Below are positions 51,320 through 62,692 of a stretch of 64,000 bases of DNA, one piece after another. The position numbers were made by a program, and so were the translations under genes. Position 1 is the first letter of the stretch, and every line of letters starts with the position of its first letter. Under the pieces are notes generated by a model. That model did no database searches. It had not been told where the DNA came from and saw nothing but the letters and a program-made list of their open reading frames with translations. The stretch is from Timema cristinae (taxonomy: Eukaryota; Arthropoda; Insecta; Phasmatodea; Timematidae). The stretch spans positions 30,587,048-30,651,047 of the forward strand of contig JBCFYV010000001.1 in the NCBI GenBank assembly GCA_039000515.1, given 5' to 3'.

Positions 51320-51600
51320 TCTGTACTGCGACTGATATCAACTGGGCCTCTTCCATTTTCTTCTGTCCTGAGCGTTTTCTTTCATATTTTTGTAGCTGCT
51401 TCCTTTCTTGATATCTGTTAGTATTCCAAATCTCTTCTTCCTCTTTTTCACCTCTATCTTCTCTTCACGATACTCTTCATTAATTACACTCCCACGTAGT
51501 GTGTGAACCCACTTTGAAGTTTTCCTTTTCTTCGTCATCCTTATCAGGCTCCTTTCCTCTCCTACCCTCCTCAACTCTTCCTTATTCCTCACCCTTTATA
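51320..51600 (-). pseudogene. Non-LTR retrotransposon ORF2 C-terminus (second fossil)
   Basis: On the minus strand the frame reads RNKEELRRVGEERSLIRM, KKRKTSKW, HTLRG, then KKRKKRFGILTDIKKGSSY and KNMKENAQDRRKWKR. This is the C-terminal pattern of a LINE ORF2 type widespread in insects (NEEVLRRV..ER, HxLRG, GSSYE, KRKAQDRxKWR). It is a different family from the 38 kb fossil. The frame is open for 84 codons but is isolated and 5'-truncated. Confidence 0.75.
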
Positions 51601-51699
51601 TCCATTTCACCTTCTCCACTCTTCTTCACAACTACATTCAAAAAATCTCGAATTCCTCCCACTTTCTGATTGTCCGCGTCTTAATATATGTCACCACAC

Positions 51700-51800
51700 T
51701 AAAATGTTATGTATATATATGAATATACATGTATATATATATTTTATGTACATATATATGTTTTGTATATATATGTATAATATACATATATATGTATATT
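51700..51800. repeat. Palindromic TATATA-rich simple repeat
   Basis: Repeats of ATATATATG and its complement CATATATAT alternate (ATGTATATATATGAATATACATG and similar), giving overlapping perfect palindromes. Confidence 0.8.
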
Positions 51801-51804
51801 AAAT

Positions 51805-52900
51805 ATAAAGTACAACATAATTGTTTTATAAAATTAAAAATCTTCAAATTTTAAATCAACATTATATATTAGATGTGATTTACTTTGAATTATTAAAAAA
51901 TTGACTTTACACACCCCTTGATATTATACATACATTCTTTACACTATCTCAGTGATTTTATAACTTGTAAACTATAGGTTAAAGTTGATTTTTTTTTTTC
52001 TTATTTGTAAGGCTCGCTCATTTAAATACCATTGCATGTGCCATAAATGCATGTATAATTCCACTTTGAAATCACGCATTCAGATCTGTATTAATTACCA
52101 ACATTTATTACTTCTACCTACAAATTAGGCACACCTGTTGCTGCTTTCTATATGTTGTGTGTGGGGTGTGAGAGAGAGATTATGAAATTCCTTTGTTGTA
52201 ATTTGCGTTTGATTGTGAAAACCAAACCGTGGCCAAATTGATATCAACAATTATTAAACTTCAAATCCGATGAAATGGAAATCAACGTCTATTATGGTCC
52301 TATAAAACAATAACTGTAATTTCTGTCATAAATTCATCACAGATGTTTTCCAGTTGGTAAACATGCAAAATAGATTATTAATACTATAGCGTGATTGTAA
52401 TAGTTAACGCGAATTATCCCAACAAGAGATTGACATGATCTAAAAAATAATTTAACCAACGAAACCCCACATAACATTATGACCAAGTGCCAGGAATCTT
52501 TATATATACCTACATTATAATATTATAAGGTGTTCTGTCTTACGACAGGTCCATTTCTTTGTCAGTGAACTTAGACACCAATGCGCCTTGTTATTTTGCC
52601 TCCTCCTACAGCTCCCAGAATTTTCATCTTTTCTTGGAGTCATCAAATACTTAAATCCTCCTCCTTCCTAAGCTCCTCTTTCCCTCAAACTGTCCTTCCA
52701 TGACGTCATGCAGAAGACAGTTTCTTCTAAGGTTATTCTATCGTTTGCTTTATACCGAAGAATCACATTCAAGATGTTTTTCTTCTCACCCACTCTTCTT
52801 AGGATTTGTCACCTTATCTATCTGTCTGCCTGATCTTCTAGAGCCTTCCCTAGTAAAGAGAGAAATAAACTTTTTGACAGTTATAAAAGTTTGTTGATTT
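51805..52900. other. No recognised gene
   Basis: 52550-52900 is less AT-rich and has a 65-codon plus-strand frame and a longer open stretch on the minus strand. I saw only a vague LINE-like flavour and no clear motif. TGACGTCA occurs at 52701-52708. Confidence 0.35.
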
Positions 52901-52904
52901 GTGA

Positions 52905-53275
52905 CCGTGTTTCCCGACTCTTTCGGGCTATACACATATGCACTTATAATAATAATAATATAATAACACCGCGTCTTCCTACCCGTTCGAGTTATACGTA
53001 CTTACGCTAATGTGTAATGGTAGGGTGATTGTGAGACGAAATGGAGGACCTACAGTTTAACACGGGATCCGAACCACGGTATATGCACTAATTACACTAA
53101 CGATTTAGGGATACGTATGGTTGAATATAGATTAAGAGTATCCGCATTTTCTTCGTGGTACAGTGAAAACAATGTTAAGGAAAATCACCCTCACTTCACT
53201 CGACCGAAATTCCAACCCTGACCTCTCTATTATCGGCAGTCCAGTCTATTGCAACCAACACAATTTTACCACGAA
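52905..53275 (-). mobile_element. SINE family A copy split by a truncated family B SINE
   Basis: The tail part 52905-52944 (TGTGTATAGCCCGAAAGAGT in reverse) and the head/body part 53081-53275 (GACTGCCGATAATAGAGAGG, GGTTGGAATTTCGGTCGAG) join at TATGCACTAATTACACTAAC once the insert is removed. Confidence 0.85.
52936..53089 (-). mobile_element. 5'-truncated SINE family B nested in family A, 9-bp TSD
   Basis: The SINE is 52945-53080. It has an irregular TAA-type end, the shared tail (one change, CCCGTTCGAG) and body up to CCGTGGTTCGGATCCCG in reverse, then stops. It is flanked by ATATGCACT at 52936-52944 and 53081-53089. The truncation is nearly the same as in the 59144 copy. Confidence 0.9.
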
Positions 53276-53359
53276 TTGCAGGGCTACAAAATTTACCTAA
53301 ACAATGTTTATATATTTATACGCCAAGTCATTGGATCTGTAAATGTTACTATTAATATA

Positions 53360-53450
53360 ATCGGGTGTCCTCCGGCAACGGTACATTAGTATTGGCTAAA
53401 TCTTTCCGCAAGCTGAGCTAAAAATTAAAGTAACCAAGACATGCAATTAA
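53360..53450 (+). mobile_element. Family E fragment
   Basis: GGCTAAATCTTTCCGCAAGC, TGAGCTAAAAATTAAAGTAA and CCAAGACATGCAATTAACTA match the 28 kb family E sequence in the same order. Confidence 0.45.
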
Positions 53451-53454
53451 CTAA

Positions 53455-53755
53455 TTGATATTATTTCCTATGAAATAATATATTAATAATAAAGTAAAGT
53501 GCTGCCGATTTTCACCCCAAGAAAATGTTTTAGTTTTATAAAAATCCCTTTTTACCTAAATATACATAGTATGGCCAACTAATTTTATAAACATTTAAAA
53601 TTACTATATTTACTTTTATATGCCCCCCGGCAAGGAATTTTTGTGCGGCTGTAACATTTGAGATATAGTTTCAATTCAAAGAGAGGAAGATAAATTTATT
53701 CATCTATTGCCAATGCTGGTTAATTGATTTTCTTATCTTTAAAAACACAAATTAT
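53455..53755. other. AT-rich stretch, nothing recognised
   Basis: No gene or repeat identified. Confidence 0.4.
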
Positions 53756-53761
53756 TTATTT

Positions 53762-54012
53762 TTACACCACGTCTTACTAACCGTTCTGTTTGTTCATTTG
53801 CTTATTTACTAGCTACGATACTGGTTTTAGGGATTAGGATGGTCATATTTAGAAGAAGTGTACCCGTATTTGCATGGAAGGAGAAGGGAAAACCATTATG
53901 GAAAACTAACCATCAGTACACTCGACCAAGATTCGAACCGCAATCTCCCGTCATAGCAGTCTAGTCTACTGCTCGAGTAGAGTGTTAGATCACGAGGCCA
54001 GCAAAACTGGTT
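53762..54012 (-). mobile_element. SINE family A copy
   Basis: In reverse: GCTGGCCTCGTGATCTAACA, TAGACTAGACTGCTATGACG, the B-box GCGGTTCGAATCTTGGTCGA and a tail with CAGAACGGTTAGTAAGACGT. Confidence 0.85.
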
Positions 54013-54078
54013 ATGTAATCAGTAATGATTATAGCCTTTTAATTCAAAGATAGTCCGGACGGAGAGGTTGATATAATA

Positions 54079-54345
54079 GTGAAAACACCCGCTTCGTTAG
54101 CCGAATGGGCTGACGCACTACTTCGCAGTACACTAGACTGCCTAAAACGGGGCGATTGAGGTTCGAATCTTGGTCGGGTGGACTGAGAATGTTTTTCCAC
54201 AATGGTTTTCCACTCTCCCTCCACGCAAATTCGGTACGCTTCCTTTATATATAACCTCTCTAATCCTTAAAATAATTATTGTAATCATACATAAGCGTAT
54301 AAAAGAACGGGTAAAGAACGGCGTTAAAAAAAAAAGTGAAAACAC
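54079..54345 (+). mobile_element. SINE family A copy, full length, 10-bp TSD
   Basis: The SINE (54089-54335) starts CCGCTTCGTTAGCCGAATGG, has GAGGTTCGAATCTTGGTCGG and CTCCACGCAAATTCGGTACG, and ends in A10 after GAACGGCGTT. The direct repeat GTGAAAACAC is at 54079-54088 and 54336-54345. The frames of 60-67 codons across it are shadows. Confidence 0.9.
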
Positions 54346-54479
54346 TTTTAAAGGGTAGTTTTAGAACATATAAAAACGATCTGTTACAACAAATTAACTA
54401 TAATATTTCTATATTAATACTTCTTAACATAAATAAAGTATTGTGATAGTGAAATTTTTTTTCTCTCTTGAGATTTTGT

Positions 54480-55130
54480 TGGATATATTAACGTTTTATG
54501 TGCCCCAACCCCAAAAAAGTGGGTTATACAATTAGGTTAGTACCAATGTCCGTCTCTTTGTATATGTTTGTAGTTGGGCCTACAATAATAATGGATTTAA
54601 TGAATTTCGTTCAAACTTAATTGATATATGGTAAATGGTCATACCTCAAGACGTAATCATTATTTTTATTATATCCCTAAATCTAAGGGTAGTTTCCAAT
54701 TTATGGATTTTTAAACATTCCAAATTTCACGAAAATAGTTATAGTTATTTCGTTAAAACTGGATGAATAGAAAGTGCATATTTTTCTAATAAAATATATT
54801 TTAAGTTAGTTAACTGATTAATTTTCTTAATTTAGGTTATTTTTAAAATGGCTAAGAAAATTGCGTTCGAGTTTTATGCATAAAGAGTAAATAATATGCC
54901 TATCAAAATTAAATAATTTTACCTTGGGGAAAAAATTGTACTAAGACAAATAATTGAAAACTCATCTTTGAAAATTTTGTTCCTATTTACAATATACTAT
55001 TTGAGAAAGTATTTACGAATAGATCATACTTTTTTTAACTCTATTACATTAATACAATTTATCGAAAGTGACTGCTGTAGAAGTTATTAGTTGATGTATT
55101 AGTGTATAAAATTAGCTAATATTAATTTTT
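54480..55130 (+). repeat. AT-rich internally repetitive dispersed repeat, with leader
   Basis: The leader GTGCCCCAACCCCAAAAAAG, GGTTAGTACCAATGTCCGTC and GAATTTCGTTCAAACTTAAT corresponds to parts of 7200-7400 and 13237-13270. It is followed by AAATCTAAGGGTAGTTTCC and TTAAAATGGCTAAGAAAAT. Class unknown. Confidence 0.5.
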
Positions 55131-55327
55131 TAACTATCAGATTCCTACCCACCTTCCTACCACGATTATATTATAACTACATCCATTATGTTTCCACCTA
55201 CACCAGTAAACTTTACAGTTAAAACAAGACAAACAAGCGGTACTAGAGTACAATTTCCCAATCTGTATTTTATAAAATACAAATATATCATTTTTATATA
55301 TAAAATTCATAAAATTGTACTCCATTG

Positions 55328-55566
55328 CTACCCACTTCAATGGTCTAGGGTGTCACTCTTCTGTTGGTCAGGCATGTTGATGACGGGTAAATTGGGTTTC
55401 GAATACCGGTCAAGTCTACTGATGGTGCTTTTATCTAGATTGTTTTCCACTCTCCTTCCACTCAAATGCAGGTAGATTACCTTTAAAATGCTTCCTTCCC
55501 TTATCCCTAAGACATTATAATAGTTATCATATTCATATAACGTTAACAGGTAGTAAAATGCAGTGA
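55328..55566 (+). mobile_element. SINE family A copy, diverged
   Basis: ACCCACTTCAATGGTCTAGG, TTGGGTTTCGAATACCGGTC, CTTCCACTCAAATGCAGGTA and the tail ATAACGTTAACAGGTAGTAA, AATGCAGTGATAG. The head is shortened by about 10 bases. Confidence 0.8.
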
Positions 55567-55795
55567 TAGTAATAACAATATATTGAATTAATCATATTAT
55601 TTTATAGTAGGCCCCCATTGATAATATACATCTAATTTACAGCTGCATATCACAAAACTTTAATTTTTGAATGCATTATAATAAACTCATTAGCTTTCCT
55701 AGCTGTGAGACAACGCCCTTCCTATGAAAATTGAACTACACTTACGGGCGTAAGTGTTATTTCTAGCAATAGGGAGTTGTTCAAGAGAGGTTCAT

Positions 55796-56191
55796 TTAAT
55801 GTGGGAGCGTAGGAGATGCGAGAAAAACCAAGTGTTTTGTAGTTTGTGGCGAAACACTATTTGGGCTAAAATAGATAAAATAGATAAAATATTGCTCCAG
55901 TAGAAACATATAGTTTAATTTTCTTCACATGGTGATATCAAAAGTTGTTAAATATCTGTCAAGAGCATAGTGGGATTGGATGAGAAACTTTTGAATTAAA
56001 AGGAAAATTTGTCATTAAATTTCAAGACACCTTTGACAGAAATACAAGAATTGTTGATATTATCATGGGAAGAATATTAAATTCTATGTATTTACAGGAG
56101 AATTTTTATTAATTTTGTTCAAAAATATTTTTTTATATAAAAACTGCAAACACACCTACCTTTTCTCGCGTCCCCTACATTCTCACCTTAA
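55796..56191. mobile_element. TTAA foldback MITE, copy 3
   Basis: TTAA at 55796-55799 and 56188-56191; element 55800-56187 (388 bp). The left end TGTGGGAGCGTAGGAGATGC pairs with the inverted right end GGTGAGAATGTAGGGGACGC. The inner arms TTCACATGGTGATATCAAA and TGATATTATCATGGGAAGAA also pair. An extra AAAATAGAT duplication is present in the left half. No coding capacity. Confidence 0.83.
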
Positions 56192-56202
56192 ACTAGGGCC
56201 GT

Positions 56203-56290
56203 CTTAACCTGGGGGTACACCCTAAAGCGGCCCGTGGATGGGTTTCAGAGGGTCCGTGAACTTTTGGGGAAGATAGCTTTCACAGTTAAG
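56203..56290 (+). mobile_element. Possible hAT-type left-end fragment
   Basis: GGGCCGTCTTAACCTGGGGG and CAGAGGGTCCGTGAACTTTT resemble the left ends of some hAT elements, which carry a GGGTCCGTGAAC-like block. No right end was found. Confidence 0.35.
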
Positions 56291-56490
56291 CTTATTATTG
56301 TCTTTATTAAATAATAAATTTAAATTTAACTTGCCTTTATATGTTTCATGTATTGTCTTTATTTAATGTGTTAATATATGCAGTACATATATTAATACGT
56401 CACAAACTGATTTTTTAGATGGTCTTTCAATATATTATATTGTTTCTTTGTGATACTCAGCATTTTATTTTATGCATTTAAAAACTTTCT

Positions 56491-56738
56491 GATCCGTTTC
56501 AGTGGACGCTTAGTCTAACGCGCTACTCTCAAAGTAGACTAGACTGCCTATGACGATAAGATTGAGGTTCGAAACCTGGTAGGCAGTACTGAGGTTTGTT
56601 TTCTCTAAAATGGTCTTACACACTCCCTCCACTCAAATGTGGATACATTTCCTCTAAATTCAACCATCCTTAACCTATTAGTGTAATAAAGTGCATGGCG
56701 TACAACCCGAACGGGTAGTAAGATGTGGTGTTTAAAAA
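56491..56738 (+). mobile_element. SINE family A copy (A2), full length
   Basis: GATCCGTTTCAGTGGACGCT, TAGACTAGACTGCCTATGAC, GAGGTTCGAAACCTGGTAGG, CTCCACTCAAATGTGGATAC, GTACAACCCGAACGGGTAGT and AAGATGTGGTGTTTAAAAA. Confidence 0.88.
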
Positions 56739-56934
56739 TAAACATCCAGAGAATGGTTTTATTACACAAAAAAGTTAAGACCCCCTAACTAGAAAGATAA
56801 TCAATATACTAATTAAATTGTAAGTATAGGTTAGACCAATGGCATCGTGCTAAACTCTGATTCGGTATTATTCTATAAATATGTATTACATTAATAAAAT
56901 ATATAATCTACTAACATTTAATAAATATAAATTG

Positions 56935-57148
56935 CACCACGTCTTACTACCATTGAGCTACACTCATATGTATTATTTCACGCTAGGGATGAGGGGGGTT
57001 GAATTTATATTAAGTGTACAGTCATTTATGTGCAGTAGAGTATAAAACCATCTACTACAAACCATCCTCAATAAACCCAACCCCAATACAAACCCCTATC
57101 TCTTATTCATCGTGAGTGACACCTTAGACCATTCGGACACCAAAGCTA
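56935..57148 (-). mobile_element. SINE family A copy, diverged
   Basis: In reverse: CTTTGGTGTCCGAATGGTCT, a damaged B-box (GGGTTTGTATTGGGGTTGGG), and the tail end GGTAGTAAGACGTGGTGC. The CCCGAACGGG core is lost. Confidence 0.75.
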
Positions 57149-57170
57149 ATGAAATATATTAATTAATCAA

Positions 57171-57418
57171 AACCCACTTCGGTGGCCGCGTGGTCTAAAG
57201 CGCTAAACTTGTGTTGGACTAGAATGCGGAAGACGGGAAGAACGGTATTCGATCCCAATCGGGTGAACTGAGGGGGTCTCTCTTTAATGGTTTTCCACTC
57301 TCCCTCCACGCAAATGAGGGTGCATTTCCTCTAAATTAAGCCTTCACAACCCTGACTCATTAGTGTAATAGTACATAGCGTATAACCTGAAAGGTAGTCA
57401 GACGCGGTGCTAAAAAAA
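57171..57418 (+). mobile_element. SINE family A copy (A2), full length
   Basis: CCCACTTCGGTGGCCGCGTG, GGACTAGAATGCGGAAGACG, the B-box-like ACGGTATTCGATCCCAATCG, CTCCACGCAAATGAGGGTGC, GTATAACCTGAAAGGTAGTC and AGACGCGGTGCTAAAAA. Confidence 0.9.
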
Positions 57419-57424
57419 ATCCAT

Positions 57425-59130
57425 ATTTATTTTAAAGAAAGAAATTATCTGAGTTCAGTTTGTTTCTATATCCTTACGTACTTTCATCCCCGAATATTTT
57501 TTTACATTTGGAACTCAAACCATTAATCAGGGTGAGGCTGAAACCATTAGATGGCTAGAAATGTTAAAGTTAATACATTAATTGAAAATTAAATATTCAC
57601 TAGATAAATAAAAGCAAACTATATACTAAACTTTTTTCACTTTCTGAAGATAATTTCACTCAGGTGAGCTCCACCGAACGTCAGGCAAACCTCAGCACAT
57701 TGTCCATCACTTTCCTCAACATAGATTGTCTTATGGTTTCCATCCCGCCATATATATTTATTTATTCTACCTTAAGTTCGAGTGTGTTACGGATTATAGT
57801 GCATCATGCAACAGACTTATGTCTACGGTGCTATCGATATCTATATTGATGACGACTGTCCACAGCGGGTCCATCAGTTGTACGCCCTATTGTTCTATGC
57901 AGCATTAGAGAGTGGATGATCCGAGCTTTTATCCATTGTACATTTGTACCATACTATCATTTATCCTCCCTCCCATGCAAACCAACCATTCCAACCCTTT
58001 TCAATACACCTAACAATACCAATCATACTACCATTAACATCGTGGGAATAGAAATTCAAATTTATAAATCTCCATGGACTTTTTTTTTATCTGGCTTGTT
58101 AATTATCTGACTACTTAACTAAGGGACTCGGGTTTGACACTCTGCATATCAAAAACATTTATCATTCGTGAAATGTGTTTCTCCCTTCCCCCTTTTTCAC
58201 AGTGATAAATTAATGCCTGGGGGATGGGTGTTGTGTCTGTATTAGATTCAAGTTAATTGATAAGTCGTATGTTGATATATTCAGTTGTTCAGAAAGTGAA
58301 AAATTAAAAAATCTTATAAGATAGGTCCTTTAAATGGGTGTTTAGTAATGACTACTATAGGAAGGGAATTGAAACCAGTACCTTTAGAATAAAATGTCAA
58401 TCTTCTACCACTGAGATAAATATGTTTTTAATATGTATAGTCATAAAACAGTAATTTTTAAGATTTTTTCAGCTGTAAAATGGGCCAAAATAATAAACTC
58501 ACGATACCCACTTGATCGTGATACTATCGCCACTTCAAGACATAACAGTAGATTTTCATGTTAAGAAACGTGGTCACGTGACGAGCTCTAAATTAATCAC
58601 AAGATTCCCGTATAATATGCGCGAGCTGTTCTGTTAAAGTTGCTCTACTTCGTCCACTCTGCCTGAGATCTTCACAGGGAGACCCAATCAAATCTCGAAA
58701 CTACCATCTCAAATAAGTGCGCATGCGCTGTAGAGTTAGAAGCAACTAGACAACTTCGTTTGAAATTTAATAACGTTTAATTTTAAAACAAAAGATTTTA
58801 CCATTTGCATTTGTAACATTAATGTTAAAATGTAATTTATAATTAAACAATTAAAATATCTTATCTCCTTGAGCGGATCTTTAGTTGGAGACCTACAAAT
58901 CTAATTTAACAATGCTATTTAATGGCGGATGGTGATGGTACATTGAAATATATACAATACAAGACTGTTGGACATTAAGAGGACATATTATTGTAAGAGA
59001 GACAAATAATGAAACGCTCAATGTGGATTCATTAAATTTACAGACATTGATATGTTAACTAACTCAATGTTATAATGATAGGAATCATTTAATTTGTAGC
59101 GTAATGATTTTTTATTTCGAGTTGTATTTT
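57425..59130. other. No recognised gene
   Basis: 57660-58120 has moderately balanced composition and three overlapping 60-64 codon frames, none with a recognisable domain. 58600-58760 has a few CpGs and GCGCATGCGC. These would be the first places to look for a missed exon. Confidence 0.35.
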
Positions 59131-59133
59131 TTT

Positions 59134-59259
59134 AATTAGAAAATACCGTGGTTCGGATTCCACGTTAATCTGTAGGTCCTTCATTTCATCTCACAATCAC
59201 CCTAACATTACACATTAGCGTAAGTGCGTATAAACCGAACGGGTAGTAAGACGCGGTGC

Positions 59260-59296
<37 letters not shown>

Positions 59297-59303
59297 TAGA
59301 AAA
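59134..59303 (+). mobile_element. SINE family B copy, 5'-truncated, 10-bp TSD
   Basis: The SINE is 59144-59293. It starts at ACCGTGGTTCGGATTCCACG, keeps the body and shared tail, and ends in a long (TAA)n (about 11 units). It is flanked by AATTAGAAAA at 59134-59143 and 59294-59303. The long simple tail suggests a recent insertion. Confidence 0.92.
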
Positions 59304-59304
59304 C

Positions 59305-59670
59305 AAAGGCTATAATTCAAAAAGGTTCTGATCAACAGATCAACATTTTGTTACTAGGATGTTGATGTTTATTGAGTTAATTTACCTATTTTTATGTGTG
59401 TGTTCTGGAAAATATATTATTACTAATCTGATTACATTATTAGTGTAGGTGTTTTGCAAAAAAAAGGGGGGGAAGGAGCATGATGTATTAAATATATTCA
59501 TAGTAAGTTTTAAAAAAATATTAATTTGAGTCAAGAGGTTTTCATGTAACTTTTTATTACACAATATTTAAGTGTGTTTTTTTTTTAAAATTTAGGTTTT
59601 TGAGGTTATGAGTAGTTTTGGAAGGTAGTTTTCTATTTGGTAGCCATAAAATAAGAGCGTGTTTTTTCCG
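59305..59670. other. AT-rich stretch, nothing recognised
   Basis: Only low-complexity frames and a short A/G run near 59459-59475. Confidence 0.4.
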
Positions 59671-59672
59671 TT

Positions 59673-59940
59673 CTCTTGTTTTTTTAGCACAGCCTCTTAC
59701 TACCTGTTCAGGTTATTTGCCTGTATACTAATTATAATGATTAGCTAGGGATTATTAAGGCTTAATTTAGATTAAGTACACCAGCATTAGCGTGGAGGGA
59801 GAGTGGAAATCGTTTAGGGAAACCACCCTCAGTCCACCCGACTGGGATCGAACCCCGATCTCCGCGCCTTCGGCAGTCTAGTCCAACATGAGACTAGCAC
59901 GTTAGACCACGTGGCCACTGAAGCGGGTCTTACTCTTGTT
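59673..59940 (-). mobile_element. SINE family A copy (A2), probable 8-bp TSD
   Basis: The SINE is about 59683-59927. In reverse: ACCCGCTTCAGTGGCCACGT, GTGCTAGTCTCATGTTGGAC, GGGGTTCGATCCCAGTCGGG, CTCCACGCTAATGCTGGTGT and the tail AATAACCTGAACAGGTAGTA. CTCTTGTT occurs on both sides (59673-59680 and 59933-59940). Confidence 0.87.
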
Positions 59941-59944
59941 ATAA

Positions 59945-60680
59945 TTGAATTTAGGTATAAATATTAGCATGCTTTATGTGATAACTGTGCCAAGTGGTGT
60001 TTTTGTCTGCGAAATTATTTATTTTAAAGTGCATAATTTTTAAGATACTGATTTGTGAAGACCTAAGATTTTCTGTTGTGAGGAGAGTTAAAATAACACG
60101 TTAATGGAAGCCAAGTGTATCGTTGTATTAGATTGCGCCACGACACGGAATTATAATTTGAAAACATCGATCGGGAGAGCGATCTAAAAATATGTCTATC
60201 CACTAGAAAATAAAATATGTTGATAATCAGCCGTTTCAAATTTTTATTACAATGCGTCAACATATAGAGTGATAATTTCTGCACCACTTAAGTGGATTCT
60301 TTTCTCTATTTTCAGCGAATGTATAAATTGAGCTTAAAACGAGTAAAATGTATGCTCACTATGGTTTCTATATCACTCTTCACATTCTTCAAATTTAAAG
60401 ATATGAACCAAATTCCTTGAGCATGTACAGAGAAGTTTAGACAAGTCATTCTGAAAGTGAACAATCTCAAAAACTTATAGAAAATCAATACTAAGTGGTT
60501 TACTGAGTAGAGTGGTCTACACAAATAATTGAAAAACTTTCATTGTGCACAAACAACTTTGGAGTTACAAATCTGAAGAAAAAATATTTCTTCGAGTACG
60601 CAAATGAGAAAGGGTTGAATACTATTGCACTGTTTCATATATTATTCATTTGTTTCCTGTCTAACTTGATCACCAAAGAA
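59945..60680. other. No recognised gene
   Basis: Three frames of 68-74 codons, all without domains. AT-rich and unlike other parts of the window. Confidence 0.4.
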
Positions 60681-60681
60681 A

Positions 60682-61010
60682 AATATCAATTTCAAATCCA
60701 AAGCGAAATTAAAGGAGATATTTCAACTGGAAATCAAAGGAGAAACTAAAGGACATATTTCAACTTGAAATACATAGGAAATTATGGGAGATATTTCAAC
60801 TTTAAATACATAGGAAATTATGGGAGATATTTCAACTTCAAATCGAAGGGGGAACTAAAGGATATATTTCATCTTTAAATCAAAGGAGAAATTATAGGAA
60901 ATATTTCATCTTTAAATCCAATGAGAAAAGGAGATAATTCAACTATAAATCCTAGGAGAAATTATAGGATATATTTTAACTTTAAATCCCGGGAGAAATT
61001 ATAAGAATGT
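60682..61010 (+). repeat. 36-37-bp minisatellite, about 9 units
   Basis: Units of the form GGAGATATTTCAACTTTAAA, TCCAAGGAGAAATTATA. The ATATTTC word starts at 60718, 60755, 60791, 60827, 60864 and 60901, with decayed copies on both sides. The 68-codon frame running into it is not a gene. Confidence 0.92.
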
Positions 61011-61014
61011 AGTA

Positions 61015-62290
61015 ATATAATTCTTAACATGATATACTTATCATTTTTGAATGAGGGTAGTGAAGTCTACTGTTCACAGAGCTACAAGTACATATCCGGT
61101 AAGTTATACAAAGCTCTCCTATATTTTTAAACGACCACATTAACCACCCAGCCACGAAAACAGATAACAAATGGGATATTAATAAACTAAGAATCGGACT
61201 CAAACTTGTAGCCCTTATTACAACACGTATTACATTGCAGTACGTAGCCTAGAAATGTAAAATATATCAATAAATTTTAACTAAATGCTTTAATTTTCAA
61301 ACGTTATTTTAATTATTTGACTGTATTGTGATGTATACACAATTAAGATATTTAATTAAAATATTTCCTGGCTAAATGTAAAATAATCACTAAAGCGTTT
61401 GTATATTGGCTCTGACCTGAAAGAGTTAGGTAATTGTTTAAACGTACCCAAATACAACCATTGGTGATTTTATATTCTTTCTCCAGGCTAACACTGGGGA
61501 GTCTACTTGACATCAACTCCACTCCTCCTGTGCCCTTAGACTAGTGAAGTGTTATTTTTAGCTACCCAGACTTTCTATAAGAAACGTATATATACATATT
61601 TCAAAAATAATATTACATGCATTATCGTGCCAGGGACTATTTCGAATGAATTGCTAATATTATATGAAAGGTCAAAGTCGATAAGACATTACAATATTAA
61701 CAATTTAAGGTAGAAATATTTAGTGAACTGATTTTTATCTGCAATCAAACCAAACCATAAAGTTAGAAGGGTGATCAAAGTGTAACTTTTACTCACTTTA
61801 TAACATTACGATTTAGAGAATAGTTTTATTTTTACTCTCTATAACATGCATATAAAAGTAAAATAGGTTGTTCCTTTATGTAATAAGTAAAACCTTGACT
61901 TAAACAGAACGATCATTTAATTTTAAGTAGATCTTACCATTCACTCTAAAATGAGTGTGGCTTAAACGGAGATGTTATACCACTATACAAGATTTTTTTT
62001 ATAAAATTGATATATCAATTATAATGTCAGCAATGAGGGTTGTAATAACTGTGATTGTGGTGCTATTGGTAGAGGTAATACTTTTTATTAATATTTTACT
62101 CGTTTATTTTATGTTTACTGAACAAACCTCTATATGCTAAAATATTGAATTTACTTTGATTATTAAAAACAAACAAATTTATTTTGTATCATGACATTGA
62201 AACTAGCTTTACAATAAACTACCATAAATGTGATTTTACATTAGCTTATAACATTCAAGTATACATCCGTAGAAAAGTGTCAATTTAGTG
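61015..62290. other. AT-rich stretch, no gene recognised
   Basis: A 61-codon frame at 61955-62140 has a hydrophobic run (VVITVIVVLLVEVILFINIL) that would suit a membrane helix. It has no supporting context and is too short to call. Confidence 0.35.
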
Positions 62291-62296
62291 AAGATA

Positions 62297-62578
62297 TATT
62301 AAAATATATATATACTGTATTGATATATATATATATATATACTGTATTGATATATTATATATATATATATACTGTATTGATATATATATATATATATATA
62401 TATATACTGTATTGATATATATATATATATATAATGTATTGATATATATATATATATATACTGTATTGATATATATATATATATATACTGTATTGATATA
62501 TATATATATATACTGTATTGATATATATATATATATATATATACTGTATTGATATATATATATATATATATACTGTAT

Positions 62579-62624
<46 letters not shown>

Positions 62625-62652
62625 TGTATTGATATATATATATATACTGTAT

Positions 62653-62692
<40 letters not shown>

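Noticed and set aside
51338..51592. 84-codon frame as a host gene
   Set aside because: Its motif order matches the C-terminus of LINE ORF2 proteins and nothing upstream continues it.
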